64,000 bases of DNA, taken from Cristatella mucedo (taxonomy: Eukaryota > Bryozoa > Phylactolaemata > Cristatellidae). Location of the stretch: the NCBI GenBank assembly GCA_009760855.2, contig WPIO01000002.1:3807001-3871000 (forward strand), in the 5' to 3' direction. The notes beneath the pieces are model-generated. The model was not told the DNA's origin and did not search any database. It saw only the letters and a program-made list of their open reading frames with translations. Made by a program: the position numbers and the translations under genes. This document shows positions 22,434 to 34,490 of this stretch, in pieces. The number at the start of each line of letters is the position of its first letter. The first letter of the stretch is position 1.

Positions 22434-24880
22434 CTCGCGTGTGTATGTATACACATATTCCTATAAAGATAGTATATTTGTGTAGCGGAATCGGTGAGCT
22501 CGATCTCTTTCTATTCACTTTACATAGGCTGCAAAGAAAGCATAGTTGAATAGTTAGTGGTAGCGTGGTCAATGACAACAATTATGACATGTTAGAGGTG
22601 ACATGCACAGGGTCAGCATGCAGATGGCCAGTGGCGGCATGCACAGTGTCAGTGCCCATATTTATAAACACAGTCCGTTCATGTTGACCAGCACTTACAC
22701 CTAAGCTCTGCCTTCGTGAATGCTTATTGCCCTGGCTTGGCAAACTTACATGGATCGATGTTGATGATATCAACTACTCCATTCTGCTTTGCTTCACTGG
22801 CAAATGTAGCCAATGACAGCCCCAGAGAGCGGACGTAGCCTTCACCACCCTTCCATTTCAGCATTTGTTGCACAAAGTATTATTTGGAAACTTTTTTGTC
22901 TAAACCTGATAGCAATTCAACAGCCTGAATGAAATGAATCCTTATAATCGCTTGTACATCGTCTGTACCAAAACAATGGCTAAAATTGGTCTGTCAAATA
23001 GCAAGAGGCGTGGCTTGCTTGCATGCCCAGATACTGTAGAGTTGTATCTTGGAATACACGATGGGCAGAATTAAATCAAATCTGCTGCTTGTGCCACCTT
23101 ACCATCACATGTGGAAAAATGTGTTGACACCTGTCCTCAACAGCTAGCTTTGGATTGATGTTAACGGCGAAGATAACTCTATTTTAAATGTAAACTAATT
23201 TGTAAATCAATACCAGCCGTGTTGTCTTTGTTAAAAGAGATACTTCACTAAAAGCATACAGGCAATGCAAGGTAGCACCGGCCGCCGCATATTTTTTTTC
23301 ACGAAACATACCATGCAATAAATAAAATGTCTAAAATTGCTTACTGCTAAAAAATATTTGAGGCTAAATCTGGAATACTGAATGGTTATTTAAGACGTAT
23401 TAATTAAAGCCATAATGATGTTTACAACCAGAAATAGCACGAGGTTCAGAGATGAGATTAAGTTTTACATGAAGGTCCTTAGATTGCTACTTGAGCAAAT
23501 TAGGGAGAACATTTCTGATTAATCTAGGGGCATATATCCATATAGATGAACAGTTACTCAGTTTAGTTTGAAGACTCACTCTTAGACTGAGGTTGAAAAG
23601 TAGTGCAGCATCGGCTACGTTGTATGCGTTTCATTTAGCAAAACTCAATCGCTAAGGCACGGTTTGCATAAGCACCTCATAGAAAAGGTTTCTGAAATTT
23701 AGAAACTAAGGAATTTCTAGAATGTGAATGCTAAACAGCATACAGGGTTCATGCATCAAAGTTTTTCTGATCCAAAGCAGTTGGTTGCTAATTCTTGTCG
23801 AATTCCATATCACGATAACAACAAGCACACAACATAACCCTTACAATAGAAAAACAGTGAACGATCGACGACGGCGCTGTTACTAATTGTCGTAAACAGC
23901 TCAACACGACTTACTGCTGGCCGGCAGCTATTCATACAGGAATTATTACGATTAGAATGAGGAGAGCTTTCATTTTTGACAGCCTCTGCGTGTGCGACAG
24001 AATATAGAAGTGATTCTAACTCTGGCGATATGATGCAAATAGTTACTAATGGTTTTTCGTCGTTCGACGCAGGAGCGCCTAAAGCGAGGAACCAAGCATG
24101 AACATTGCACCTGATTGCTCTATCAGCGACCTGCCAATGCTCGTCGTGGGATCTTTTAGCCACGTCTAGCCTGCTCTAGCAACAATTTTTAGCTTGAAGC
24201 AGTTTATCATCGCACATATTGTTAGTCCAAATTTTGGGAAGCTAAATAGAGATTTGTAAGCTCCAGCGAATTATGCTGGTCTAAGTTACATGCTGGTACC
24301 TCAGCGATCTAAACTGGTACCGTACAGAGATGTACGTGGCTGAAACCAGTTTGCCTCTCAAGTTACCCAATCCCATTTACAATTTAGAGCAACAGGTTTC
24401 ACTCTGACAATACTACTATTAGTATATATCAGAAATCCCGTGACGGTTACCTTTTCTTCTAGTACGTTTGGATTACCGTCATTTGAAAGAAAGATCGTCC
24501 ATTTTTGTCAAGGCTTCTTTTCGCGCTTAGTCAGTCCTGTCATTGCAACCTAAAGGACTATATCGTACTTTAGTTATCACTTTCTTTTTAAGGTCCGCCG
24601 GTCGGCGTTTATGTTTTTAAATTACAAGCATTTCACTGCCTGTGGAATCGCGTCACTGAGTTATAGTAGTTCCGAGGCAAAAACAACTCAGTGCCATCTT
24701 TCCGATTGACAGCACTGTGCCATCTTGCCACTTGACACAAGTGCACCATCTTGCGCCGTGACAGACTACCTCGCTTTAATTAGTAGAGATAGCATAACCG
24801 AAGAATCTGTTACATAGTATATTGCTTAACATTTTACTGCGTTTCTCTATCTTTGTAAACAACTAGCACTGTAACTGAAA
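22243..24880. repeat. unclassified interspersed repeat S, copy S2
   Basis: A near full-length second copy of S (compare 15318-17950), with the L2A antisense 3' end at about 22480-22680. A long TG microsatellite stands where S1 has none. A 117-codon minus-strand frame (24163-23810) contains VAKRSHDEHWQVADRAIRC; the related stretch in S1 and in the partial copy at 40190-40360 keeps similar words but is broken. Confidence 0.65.
22278..22445 (+). repeat. (AT)n(GT)n microsatellite
   Basis: A short AT run followed by about 130 bases of GT, lightly interrupted near 22330-22360. Cysteine/valine and histidine/threonine frames across it, on both strands, are by-products. Confidence 0.95.
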
Positions 24881-25302
24881 TTAACGCTCTGTAAGTTCCA
24901 CTCAACTTCACTTTTGCTTTGACTGTTCACGTCGCTCTGCTACCCAGAACTCTATATGCCTCTCTTGCGTCCCCTATATCGTACTACCGTGTTTACAGGA
25001 TGACTTATTTTCGCAAGTAAATTACCACGAGACCAATATAGTTTGCCTAGGAAACGTTACGTACTCGCTTAACCTGAAAAATTCCACGAAAGCAGTCCTC
25101 CTTTCAAATGTTCAAAAAAACCTGAAAACCAAGTGCAGCCTTCTAACAGGTTGAAGGTTCAGAAATACTATAGTGAATACACACACTAGCAGAAAGCGGT
25201 AAGCCAGCTGCTGTACCTCAAAATATGCTATTGCCGACGAGAGAAACTTTCTCGTAGTTGGTGGTCCTGAAAACAAACGTTTGCAAGCGATGATAAAGCT
25301 GC

Positions 25303-25368
25303 TTAACCTCCGAAGCCATAAAGGGTTCTGCCCAGTCACCCGAGCGCATAGACCACGTCCATGGCTGC
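25303..25368 (-). pseudogene. H4: histone H4 C-terminal fragment
   Basis: On the minus strand it reads AMDVVYALG-stop-LGRTLYGFGG-stop: the last 20 or so H4 codons with one internal stop. The L2A LINE tail begins at once upstream (from about 25372), so a LINE interrupted or replaced the rest. The 3' flank (25200-25302) resembles that of the H4 copy at 3769, with a degraded stem-loop near 25262. Confidence 0.8.
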
Positions 25369-25374
25369 AATAAA

Positions 25375-26960
25375 ATGATATATTTAATGATGATGATAAT
25401 GCGTTTGATATAGCACTCTCAGAGAGCCCATATACTTCTATTTACTTTACATTTGCAGGGAAGGAAACATGATCGAATGGTTAGTGGTAGCATGCTCGAT
25501 TAGCAAGAGTAATAACTCAGTTAGGGGAAAATGCACAGGGTCAGCATGCAAATATGCTGTTGCATAACAATGGTTCCGGCGGCAGCTGTTCTTTTTGAGT
25601 CTCACCGAGACGCGAGCGAGCGAACATTAGCGGTAACGGGAATCCATCTCTATTCTATCGACGCATGCATATACGAGCAGGCTGACTCGCTGCAGATAGG
25701 AGAGTCCTGCTGTGGTAGGCAACATCCTTACATCATAGGCATGAAGCTGTGCCGAGTCGATTACCCAACCACCTGCTGTAGGCGGGGCATACATTGGTGG
25801 CCGGATACTGGTGAGGTAATTAGAAACCGAGAAGGAGCAGGCCAGCACCACAATGGTTAGGGGCAGCACTCGCAGGGTCGGGACGCATAAGTAAACCGAG
25901 AACAAATCGCAGGCACCCACTAAATGCTGTCATAAATAAATGCGTTTTTAAGTTTCACCTTAAATGTGTTCACGTCAGGAGATGTCGTGAAGCATGTCGG
26001 GAATGAGTTCCCGGCTTTGGGAGCATGCGAACCAAAGGCACTATGTCCAAAGGATTAGAGGTTTGTACCGGTTATAGGTAAGCAATCAGATTTCGTAAAG
26101 CGGGGTGTAAGATGCTTGGCCTTGTGGAGTAGATCTGAAACATATTCTGGAGCCATTGAATGAAAGTACCTGGAAGTGAGTGACAAAACCTTGAAGTCAT
26201 TGCACTGCTTGACTGGAAACCCCTGCAGGTCGGCAAGAAGCGGTGAGATATTGCAACAGCGACAATGAAAACAGACGATCCTAGCTACATGGTTTTGAAC
26301 CATCTGTAAGCGCCTGATTGCTCAGACCGGTTGACCAGCAAGCAGTAGTTTACAGAAGTCAAGATGGGATGTCACAAATGCATGGACCAATTTAAATATA
26401 GTATCGATGTCTAAGCAAGCCTGTGCTTAGCAATGTTATGCAGCTAAAAGTAGGCAGACTTGACTGTAGAGCTGATGCGGTCGTCGAATGAAAGGTCGCT
26501 TTGGAACAAGACACCGAGATTACGTGCAGATTCAACAGGAGATATGCTGGCTGAGTGGACTTTGGGCGTCAGATTTTCCAATTTTCCGAATCACACCTGG
26601 TTCGCCTATCACTAGCAGGTTAGTTCCGTCGTCAATCAATTTAAGAAAGTTGGCTGCCATCCGTGTGTGGATGTAATCAATACATGCAGTAGGAGTGGCA
26701 AGCTAATTTGACGTGCTCGAGGGCTTGGAGGGATCAACGCAAAGTACAACTGAGTGTAATGTACATAGAAGTGAAAGCCTAGATTGTGTTTGGCGATCGC
26801 ATCTGCAAGAGGGACAGAAAGAAAGCAAATACAGAAAGCGAAAAAAGGCGAACCTGACACAGAGCCTGAGGTACCAGATTCTTAAGTGTTTCTTCGAGAG
26901 TTCCTACACAATTAGTTGGAACATCACAGAAATATTATGTTCGCTCAGCGATAATTCCTA
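25375..26960 (-). mobile_element. LINE family L2A, antisense relic
   Basis: The 3' tail and hairpin are at 25380-25480, the untranslated region to about 25930, then the protein end in reverse: the AWNSLPT block, LTPRFTKSDCLPI and SRYFHSMAPEYVSDLLHKA (26110-26300). Upstream protein traces run to about 26860 (NFLKL, and the antisense of the YADD region near 26760). It is interrupted by a foreign block at 25556-25862. Its counterpart is 37393-38990. Confidence 0.75.
25556..25862. repeat. 0.3-kb GC-rich insert in the LINE 3' region
   Basis: It lies between the LINE words CAGCATGCAAATATG and TTAGGGGCAGCA, which are adjacent in other L2A copies. The same insert is at 37590-37900 in the duplicate. 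It has no recognised family, no clear tail and no terminal repeats by eye. Both strands have longish frames, but none matches a known protein. Confidence 0.55.
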
Positions 26961-27299
26961 AGTGTTTTTGATCGATAGATACCTACATTCCTTTTGTACC
27001 TATTGGTCAGGCATGGCGGCTCTGCTCGAGATCCGTCGCCACCGGAAGGTCATAGTGCTCCTGATTCGCTGAGGTGTGGGCATTTGACTCAGCGGAAAGT
27101 TGCTATAGATTCTGGAAGTAGCACATATGCATTTTCGAAAGGCTTTCTTCGGCGCTATAAATCTTAATAATTCCAGAGAATAAGAAAATGAGTTGTACTA
27201 AAAACACGATGTAATGCTAATACATTTTTCATAGTTCTGAGAGCAGAACCACATGTGGCAAGCGATAATAATAAAACATAATACTAGCTTATTCGACAA

Positions 27300-27450
27300 T
27301 ATCTTCTGCATGGCGACAAAAGAACCTCTACTGGTATGACCATCTCTTGCAGCGGCAATAATGAATCGCCCACCTCAGGATTCGAACCCACTAGCTCGGG
27401 ACCGAGGTCGTGTAAACTAAACGCCTTACCTAGCGTGCCATCACGGCTCA
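27300..27450 (-). mobile_element. tRNA-derived SINE
   Basis: On the minus strand a GTGATGGCACGCTAGG A-box-like region (27449-27430) is followed by a good box B, GGTTCGAATC (27388-27379), and then a short non-tRNA body to about 27300. A related copy in the duplicate lies at 39310-39460. The head resembles the tRNA-like segment in the MULE copies. Confidence 0.65.
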
Positions 27451-27929
27451 CCTAGTGCTGACCCGGTGACAAACGCCAACGTCTCAATAACCCGTTGATG
27501 CGTCTTTACTGTAATTCGATCGCAAGTTAGCCCACGTGATAATGTAGAGAATAATAAACTGATCATGTTTTTCTAAGTGAGAGATAACTTCTTAGAAAGC
27601 TAGGGCCGTACAGCCGACGGCAGCGGCGAAAACAAGACCATCACCACACCAATCCAAACTTGCTCATTTTGCTCAGAAAAGTGTGTTATGGCATCCTCAA
27701 GTTCTGCTAGAAGCTAAAATGCGTTCTGTTTGTGAACTTGAAACGCACGTATAGATAAAAATTTCCTTCCAACCTTCGCCTTGCTCCGGCTCCACCTTCC
27801 GGGGAGACAGACTGTGCTTGTCAAGACTTGAATTGAGCACACAGACAGTCGTATGCTAAAACCTCGCATCTCACGCACGGTATTTGGTTTTATAACGAAC
27901 ATTGCAAAGTTTTATGACCATTCGTATGC
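27451..27929. other. duplicated sequence of unknown origin
   Basis: Shared with 39470-40080. On the minus strand both copies keep fragments of one frame (KAKVGRKFLSIRAF, then LLAELEDAITHFSEQNEQV here; KAKVGLECFYIRG, then LLAELEDALTCISE there) separated by a stop, which hints at an old coding piece. No family recognised. Confidence 0.35.
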
Positions 27930-28700
27930 TGAATTATTGACAACTCGTGGAAAAGACTTACTGCTCGGCCTGCAACTATTCGTTCGCAGGTTTTACGACT
28001 GGGACTGGGAGCGCCTTCATATATTTGAAAGCCTCTGCATTTAAAACGGAATATAGAAGTGATTTTTACAATGTCATTATTCTACACTGAGTGGCTTACG
28101 GTTTTCATCGTTCGACGCGACAGCCTACACAGAGAAACCAAGCATGAACATTGCACCTGATTGCTCTCTCTCTCTCTCTCCGACTTGCCAATGCTCGTTG
28201 TGGGCTTTTTTTAACCACGTCTACCTTGCTCTAGCAAAAAGTTGTAGCTAGAAGTTTATCGTCACATATATTGTTAGTCATAATTTTTGGAAGCAAAATT
28301 GAGATTTGTGAGAGCCAGCGAATTTATGCTGGTCTACGCTGTATGCTGGTATTTCAGCAATCTGAACTATGACTATCCAGTGCTGTACAGGGCTGAAACC
28401 AGTGTGCCCATCAAGTTACTCAATCCCATTTACAGTTTAGAGCTTAGAGTTTCACTGTGACAATATTACTATTCGTATATAGCAGATGTCCCGTGACAGT
28501 GGGCATCTTTTTTTAAGTTCGCTCGGATTGCTGTCGTTTGAAAGCAAGATTTCCCTTTTTTGAGAGTAATCTTCTTGCTCAGTCAGTCCTGCCATTAAAG
28601 CGTCATGGATTAGATCCCACGTTAGTTACCACTTTCTGTTTAGTGTCAGCTGGTCAGCGTTTCAATTTTTAATTAAAAACTCTCCGAAAAACTTGTATAA
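27930..28700. repeat. repeat S, partial copy
   Basis: It matches the middle-to-right part of S2 (from about 23920), beginning near CTGCTCGGCCTGCAACTATT. Its counterpart in the right duplicate is 40080-40860. Confidence 0.65.
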
Positions 28701-28904
28701 ATTAGCATATTGCTTTAAAGTTTGACTAGGTCAGGCATTTCGCTCGATTCAGCCTTTTAAAGCTTGGACAACCCTAGGGCTCCCACAATGACAGCGTAGA
28801 TTGCTTGTATAACGTATTCCTATAGTTGCTAGCTTATCCAATGTTTTTGGATAGTCTCGTGGCATTCAAGCGTACCTGAAAATTACCATTTAATTCGTAC
28901 TAAA

Positions 28905-29225
28905 TAGAGGAGCCAATTTATTTGAAGGCGCACGCACCATTTTTCAGAGACTTAAGTTTTGCGTTACAACGAAAGAGGACGTGGTGTCAAGAACTGCTCC
29001 AGAAGCAGAAGCAAAGCCAGGGGTTAGTGGGAGTGGCAACTGCCACGCTCGGTATGATTAGCCGTGGCCATTATTTCGTCAAATATATGCTTCCCGCAGG
29101 CGTTAGGGGACGCCCCAAACCCCCTTTTACAAATGTCTCCATATCCTAACCATCATACCAACCCGCCGCTCCAATCCTGGCTTCGTCTTTGTCCCTTTAA
29201 ATGGGACTAGCAAACGATAATAATA
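28905..29225 (+). repeat. GC-rich repeat ending in (ATA)n, left copy
   Basis: It ends CTTCGTCTTTGTCCC, then a short GATAATAATAATT tail, which looks like the 3' end of a retroelement. The fuller copy is 41060-41470. Family unknown. Confidence 0.45.
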
Positions 29226-29344
29226 ATTGAAATTCAGACAAATTATCTTAAAATTAAAATTAAGCTGCACGATCTAATTGAAATGATAGCCAATGTTTCA
29301 AGTAGGCGTGGCTATTCGGTTAATTTTATTTAATTATCAGAATA

Positions 29345-30060
29345 ATACAGTTGGGTATAGCTCCCAAAGAATTTTATATATTCCTAGGCACTTTACGTAT
29401 GCTGCACAGTAAGCAGGATCAAATAGCTAGTGACTGCATTCACAATGTCAACAAGCATAACATGTCTAGAGATGACATACACAGGGTCAGCATAAAAATA
29501 TGGTCAGTGGCAGTATCATCATCAGCACGCATGAGCTCCTTGAGGACGACTCGCAGGGAATCACTGAATGCTGCCATAAGTAGACAGGTCTTAAGATTAT
29601 TTTTAAGTGTGATCGAGTAAATGGATATTGTAGCGCAAGTCGGAAGTGAGTTCCACGCTTTGGGAAGACACAAACTAAAGGCACGGCCGCCAAAATACTT
29701 GAGTTTCGTAGGAGGTATAGATAACCGAATAGATTCCGAAAAGCGAGTGGTAAGACGCTTAGCCTAGTGGGAGAATAGATCTAATAGGTGGGCTGGAGCC
29801 AAAGAATAAAGATATCTAAAAGAGAGAGACGGAGCTTTGAAGTCAATGCGTTTCTTGACTGTAAGCCACTGCAGATCTAGAGGGAGTGGTGTTCAAAGTG
29901 GCAAGTTCAAAAATCACGACAAAAAATCTAGCAGCAGAATTTTGCACCAGGTGTAAGTTCCTATTTCCACAGGCCGGTAGACGAGAATGCATTCAGGTGC
30001 AGAAATCGAGACGAGACTTTAAATAAGCATTGACTAATTTGGATGTATTTTAGACCTGCT
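29345..30060 (-). mobile_element. LINE family L2A, antisense relic
   Basis: It has the L2A 3' untranslated words (GGTCAGCATAAAAATATGG), the end of the protein frame (MCLPKAWNSLPTC, 29673-29630) and antisense traces up to the FCTS/HLDF-type region. Counterpart 41580-42330. No tail hairpin is clearly preserved at the left end. Confidence 0.7.
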
Positions 30061-30079
30061 ATACGTAAGTCTGGTAAAG

Positions 30080-30490
30080 TAAGGTAATCTTATATAGTGT
30101 ATCTCCTTCTGTAACTCCACAAATTAATAAAGACAATGTGGGTATTACGCAGGAGCGTTTTGTATAGCAAACTCACTGCCTAATCGGCTTTCAGTACTGA
30201 GTCGGCAGCCAACAGACTTCGTGTCACGCAAGAAAGAGAAAGTGGGAACCGTGGCAGAGTCAGGAGAGCAGTTGAGGTAGTGAGCAGCATGGAAGTAGCA
30301 GCTCAGGATCACTGAAAATGATAAGCCATAGTCGGCAGCAGGAGATTACTTGTCGTTGCCTAAGATATTTGGTAGCGAGTACCACAGTCTAGGACCTACA
30401 GAGCTAAAGCTTCTGTCACTAACGGTCTTGAAGCAGAGGATTAGCACAAACCCTTGCTTCTCGCACAAAGTTGCCATTACAGGTAACGTT
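30080..30490 (-). mobile_element. LINE family CR1-B, 3' fragment
   Basis: It begins with the family's 3' end (GTGTATCTCCTTCTGTAACT) and continues with the antisense of its C-terminal region (GTGAGCAGCATGGAAGTAGC, ATAAGCCATAGTCGGCAGC). The same sequence is at 52880 and 62110. Confidence 0.7.
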
Positions 30491-31259
30491 AGTAACTAAG
30501 CTTTATATAGACATCCAAGATTTTAATCGATTTTTAAAAGATTTAGTCTAAGCAATAGATGGTGTTCCCATCTTTTTACTTTTTATTTCTCAAGTAATAG
30601 TCAAGTCACGATTGAATGTAAAAACGGTGTATTTTTTTAGCCCTAATAAAAAAATGGCAACAGTTTTGTGACTAAAGCCTCTAGTTTCCTTGGCTTCGAA
30701 GCTAATATATTATCAAATCCTTCGTCTACACAGACATTAGAAGTTAGCTCACGGATAGGAATCCTTGAGTACTAGTTCATTTTTAGATGAAATGTTTTGC
30801 AGCTGGTTCCGAAGTGATCTTTCATTGGCTTGAAGGTTAAGCTTTTTACTCAGTCGTAAGATCTGGAGATTATAGTGCACATAAAATATTGTTGCTTGCA
30901 TTAACTTTATTGCTATCTAGCCAGCTCCATAGTGGTTATTTCTAGCAGATACTGTATGCGTTTAATTTAAACGAATTCTGCCTCTTTTCATACATTTTTC
31001 CAATCAAGAGTCTTCGTGTCCTGACTGCTGTTGTCGTTTTTCTAGTCAGTCATGTTAGTCTTCATATTGGTCAATGATGACCCGGAATAAAATTGTCGGC
31101 TGCCGACGGTAAAGACAAAGGCAGGCAATTCTATGGCTTGTCTATAATTGAAGCAACAATTTTAAAAGAGTATTCATGTGACATCCCTCATCATTCCTAT
31201 GGAATCCTGACTATACTATATTGCTAGTAGCATTTGGATTGCGTCTCTGAATTTGACAA
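30491..31259. other. duplicated sequence, unassigned
   Basis: Shared with about 42330-43030 of the right duplicate. No gene recognised. Confidence 0.45.
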
Positions 31260-31925
31260 GTATTTGGTATTAATATTTGACAGTCATTATTAAACAATCT
31301 TGCAAAGTCCTGTTGTCTTGGTATGACTTCCAGTCAATCAAGGCTTTGACATCAAGATTTTGTCACTCAATTTTAGGTCACTGCATTTTCTGGCTCCAGC
31401 CTACTTATCAGTTCCACTTCACAACCAAGCTAAACGCCGTGCTACCTGCTTTCAGGAATCTAACTATCTACCTATACCTCGTACAAAGCTGAAAGCTTTT
31501 TGAACCCGTGCCCTTAGTTTGTTTGCTCCCAAAGCACGGAAATCACTCCTGAATTGCGTCAAGACTCTGCTGTTCTGACTTGAATTGTTTAGCCTCACCT
31601 CGTTCAAATCTCAAGATCATTGAAGACCGTGCCTTAAGTACCTATGCTCCCAACGGCTGGACCTCACTACCAAAGCACGTCAAATCGTCTCCTGACGTGA
31701 CGACATCTAAAAAAAAGCTTAAAACGCATTTTTTATAAAAGAATTAGTTGGGTCTTCATGATCCATGTTCATGGGCATGTACCTGCTTACACTATTCCTG
31801 CTGCTTGAGGTTGATACTGCCAATCATTTGGTAATGGTTTCTGTTCAGCTTCTGTAAAGTGCCTCGAAGAGTTTCCGTTCTCTGAGGGTGCTAAGCTAAG
31901 TGTTATTATTATTATTATTATTAAT
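31260..31925 (+). mobile_element. LINE family L2A relics, plus strand (recombined)
   Basis: The frame reads RSLHFLAPAYLSVPL (decayed), FAPKARKSLLNCV, then a second LINE end (YLCSQRLDLTT, decayed from 'APKAWNSLP'), the 3' hairpin zone and (ATT)n at 31900-31920. The right duplicate has two separate LINE ends here (43030-43625 and 43660-44310). The left copy appears to have lost the sequence between them. Confidence 0.65.
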
Positions 31926-32249
31926 GAACCTGTACATACGACACGCGTTCTGATGTGGTCTGGTGCCAGGCACACGCAATTCATGTAATGAAATGCCTTA
32001 GAGTTGAGTTGGATACTTGCGACGCCAAAATCTATTCAGAAATATTGTGCTGACTTTCAGCGAATTAAGGAGCCAACCTTAACAGAATCCGAGTAAACTA
32101 CAGAGGAACAAGTTCCATGCTTAAGCCAGCTACAGACTACTGCCTATTGATTCAGAATCCACTTATGTATTAGGTAGGGGCTGATCATGAGCCAAATAGA
32201 AATGGTGGCCCCCCACAATTTCTCGGGAGAAAATATTGAAGTAGCAACT

Positions 32250-33235
32250 GGCTAAACTTTGATATAGATTTATTGAGGGTACTTTTGCCAGAGGTGCAAA
32301 TGCACGATGTTACTAGTCGCCTCGTCCGGAAGTTTATATCCCAATTAAAGAAGAAATTAGTCTTCTGGATCATATTCTCATTGTCCTACATTGAGGATGC
32401 ATTGAACTGCTGCTGCCATGCATAACAAACATCATAAATATGTCGTTAGCCTCAGATCACGTCCCGGCACCTTTCAAAAAGGCTGTAATCTGGCCATTGC
32501 TCAAGAAAGCAAAGCTAGACAAAATGCGCTAAAGCAAAACCCGCCTAATCTCCCTTCCGTTTCCTTCAAAAACATTAGAATTAATTGTGGCAGACCGACT
32601 GAACTCATAAATTGAAACATCAAACCTTGCCCATAAGTTCCAGTCCGGTTTTAGAGCTCATCATTCGTCAGAGTCAGCAATGCTTCGGGTGTTTAATGAC
32701 GGTCATAGTACTGCAGACTTAGGTTGAGTATCTCAGCTTGCTTTACTGGATCATTGGCAGCTTTTGATACTATCGATCATTAAGTCCTGCTTGAGTAACT
32801 CTCATCTCACCTGGGCGTTACCGGCAATGCATTGCAATAGTTCAGGTCACATCTTAGTCGCAGCCTCGGGAGTATTGATGCTAGTTCATACGCTCTCAAA
32901 GTCTGGAAGTAACTCCCGATTGCGGTCACGACACTCCCTGAATTGACCACATTTGAAAACGAATTAAAAGCGCACCTATATGTGATTGCATTTGGTGGGT
33001 TCCTGTGATTCGTCATTTATGTGTTGATGGGTGCTGCCACTATTGCATCATCCCACTAACCACACTTGTATGTTCACCCTGTGCATGTCACCCCTAACCG
33101 TGTTATTCTTGTTGTTTATTCAGCATGATACCACTAACTACTCAATCGTGTTTAATTTGCAGCAAATGTAAAGCACATAGAAAGAGATTGAGTTATCTGA
33201 GGGCACTCTATCATATTTATAATTCTTATTAATGG
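32250..33235 (+). mobile_element. LINE family L2A relic with RT N-terminal part, internally deleted
   Basis: 32440-32700 reads SLRSRPGTFQKGCNLAIAQE, then FQSGFRAHHSSESAMLRVF (one frameshift), the reverse-transcriptase blocks before motif A. At about 32790 the frame jumps to the protein end (PDCGHDTP-type) and the 3' untranslated region, finishing with hairpin and tail at 33160-33230. The middle, including the catalytic motif, is missing. Confidence 0.7.
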
Positions 33236-33840
33236 ACAAAACTCATCCACCGAACCTCTGAAACATGGGGTACCTCACGGCTCTGTGCTTAGTCCTGTTC
33301 TTCACGTGGTTGATACTCTTTCTTTTGCCGACTTGATTGCCAGGCACAATTGAGGCTTTCACTTCTAAGCAGATGACACTCGGTAGTACCTCTGCTTTGA
33401 TCGTGTCAAGCTGTCCAGCATATCGATTTCTCTCAACTTCCTGCTGCATGTACTGATGACATCCGCACATGATTGACAGCAGATGTTCTTAAATTGAATA
33501 ATCATGCAACCAACTTACTAGTTACGGGCAAACCAAGTGCGATTCGGAAATCATAAAGGCTAAAGAAAAAATGGCTCTGATAGCATATCTCCTGTTGAAT
33601 CTGTACGTAATCTAAGTGTCATGTTCCAATGTGACTTTTCATCGGAAAATAAAATCCGCTCCACATTCAAGTCTTCCTACTTACAGCTACACATATTGCT
33701 AAAATTCGGACTTGTTTAGGCAGAGATACCATATCAAAATAGGTCTTTGAAAGTAAGGCAATGTAATGGTTAATGTAGGGTGCCTAGAAAGACATTGAAT
33801 TCTCTGAGGGTCCTATATCAAATCGATCGTCATTATTGTT
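33236..33840 (+). mobile_element. LINE family L2A relic, reverse-transcriptase middle part
   Basis: It reads STEPLKHGVPHGSVLSPVL (motif B), ARHN-GFHF-ADDTR-YLCFD (the catalytic YADD region with two stops), then PVESVRNLSVMFQCDFSSEN. It jumps to the 3' end near 33780, ending in ATT-rich sequence. It is a separate truncated copy abutting the previous one. Confidence 0.7.
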
Positions 33841-34490
33841 ATTCTAACGTTATTAGTAAATTGTAGCTGTTGCGATGGCTGCGAAATTAACCCACAAATG
33901 AATGCTGCAGTTCGCTACAAGCGAGCATGAACTTTATATTCACAAGCAGAAACTTTGTTAAGCAAACAAAGGCAACAGAAGTGACCTTACTACGGTTAAT
34001 CCACATGCCTTGGAAATCTAATAAGGTGTTAAATGCTTCGCTAATGCATGCTATGCTTGAATGAACATGGGTGAAATCTAGAAACTTGATATAAGGCTTA
34101 TGCAGCAATGATGTATACTTTTTCTCATTAGGCTGGCTGTAAATAATGCACACTATTCTAGTTCTTTACTTTGGTCTAATTATGTCCTAGATAAAAAGAC
34201 AGCTAATGATATTCTACTAATTGCCTCTGTAGAGCTTCTTAATAAGTTGCTTGCTCTGATATTGATAGTGTACATATTTCTGAAGTCAATTATTATCTAA
34301 GTGGAATTGCACCTATCTGGAAATCTGAATTATGATTGAAGCTGTATCAAAAATATCGATATTCCATTATATTTAAATCATTTTCAAGTCTAGTCCTTAT
34401 GAAATGTTACACCAGAAAAAGTATCGTTACCATTTTTTATTTACTATATATTCCTTGCGTATGTAGTTTTTTTGTAAATTAGGTCTTCGT
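33841..34490. other. unassigned, AT-rich
   Basis: No gene or repeat recognised. Confidence 0.4.

Larger units (their letters stand above)
23388..32250 (+). repeat. segmental duplication, left copy
   Basis: The order of parts matches 35158-44648 in the same orientation: S fragment, H4 tail, antisense LINE with a 0.3-kb insert, SINE, partial S, GC-rich repeat, antisense LINE, plus-strand LINE. Shared junctions (LINE tail against H4 tail; insert inside the LINE) show duplication after the nesting. The left copy lacks about 350 bases near 25110, about 100 bases near 29040, and about 640 bases of LINE near 31530, relative to the right copy. Confidence 0.8.

Noticed and set aside
22249-22581. Histidine/threonine- or cysteine/valine-rich proteins on both strands
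   Set aside because: They are translations of a GT microsatellite with no flanking coding signal.
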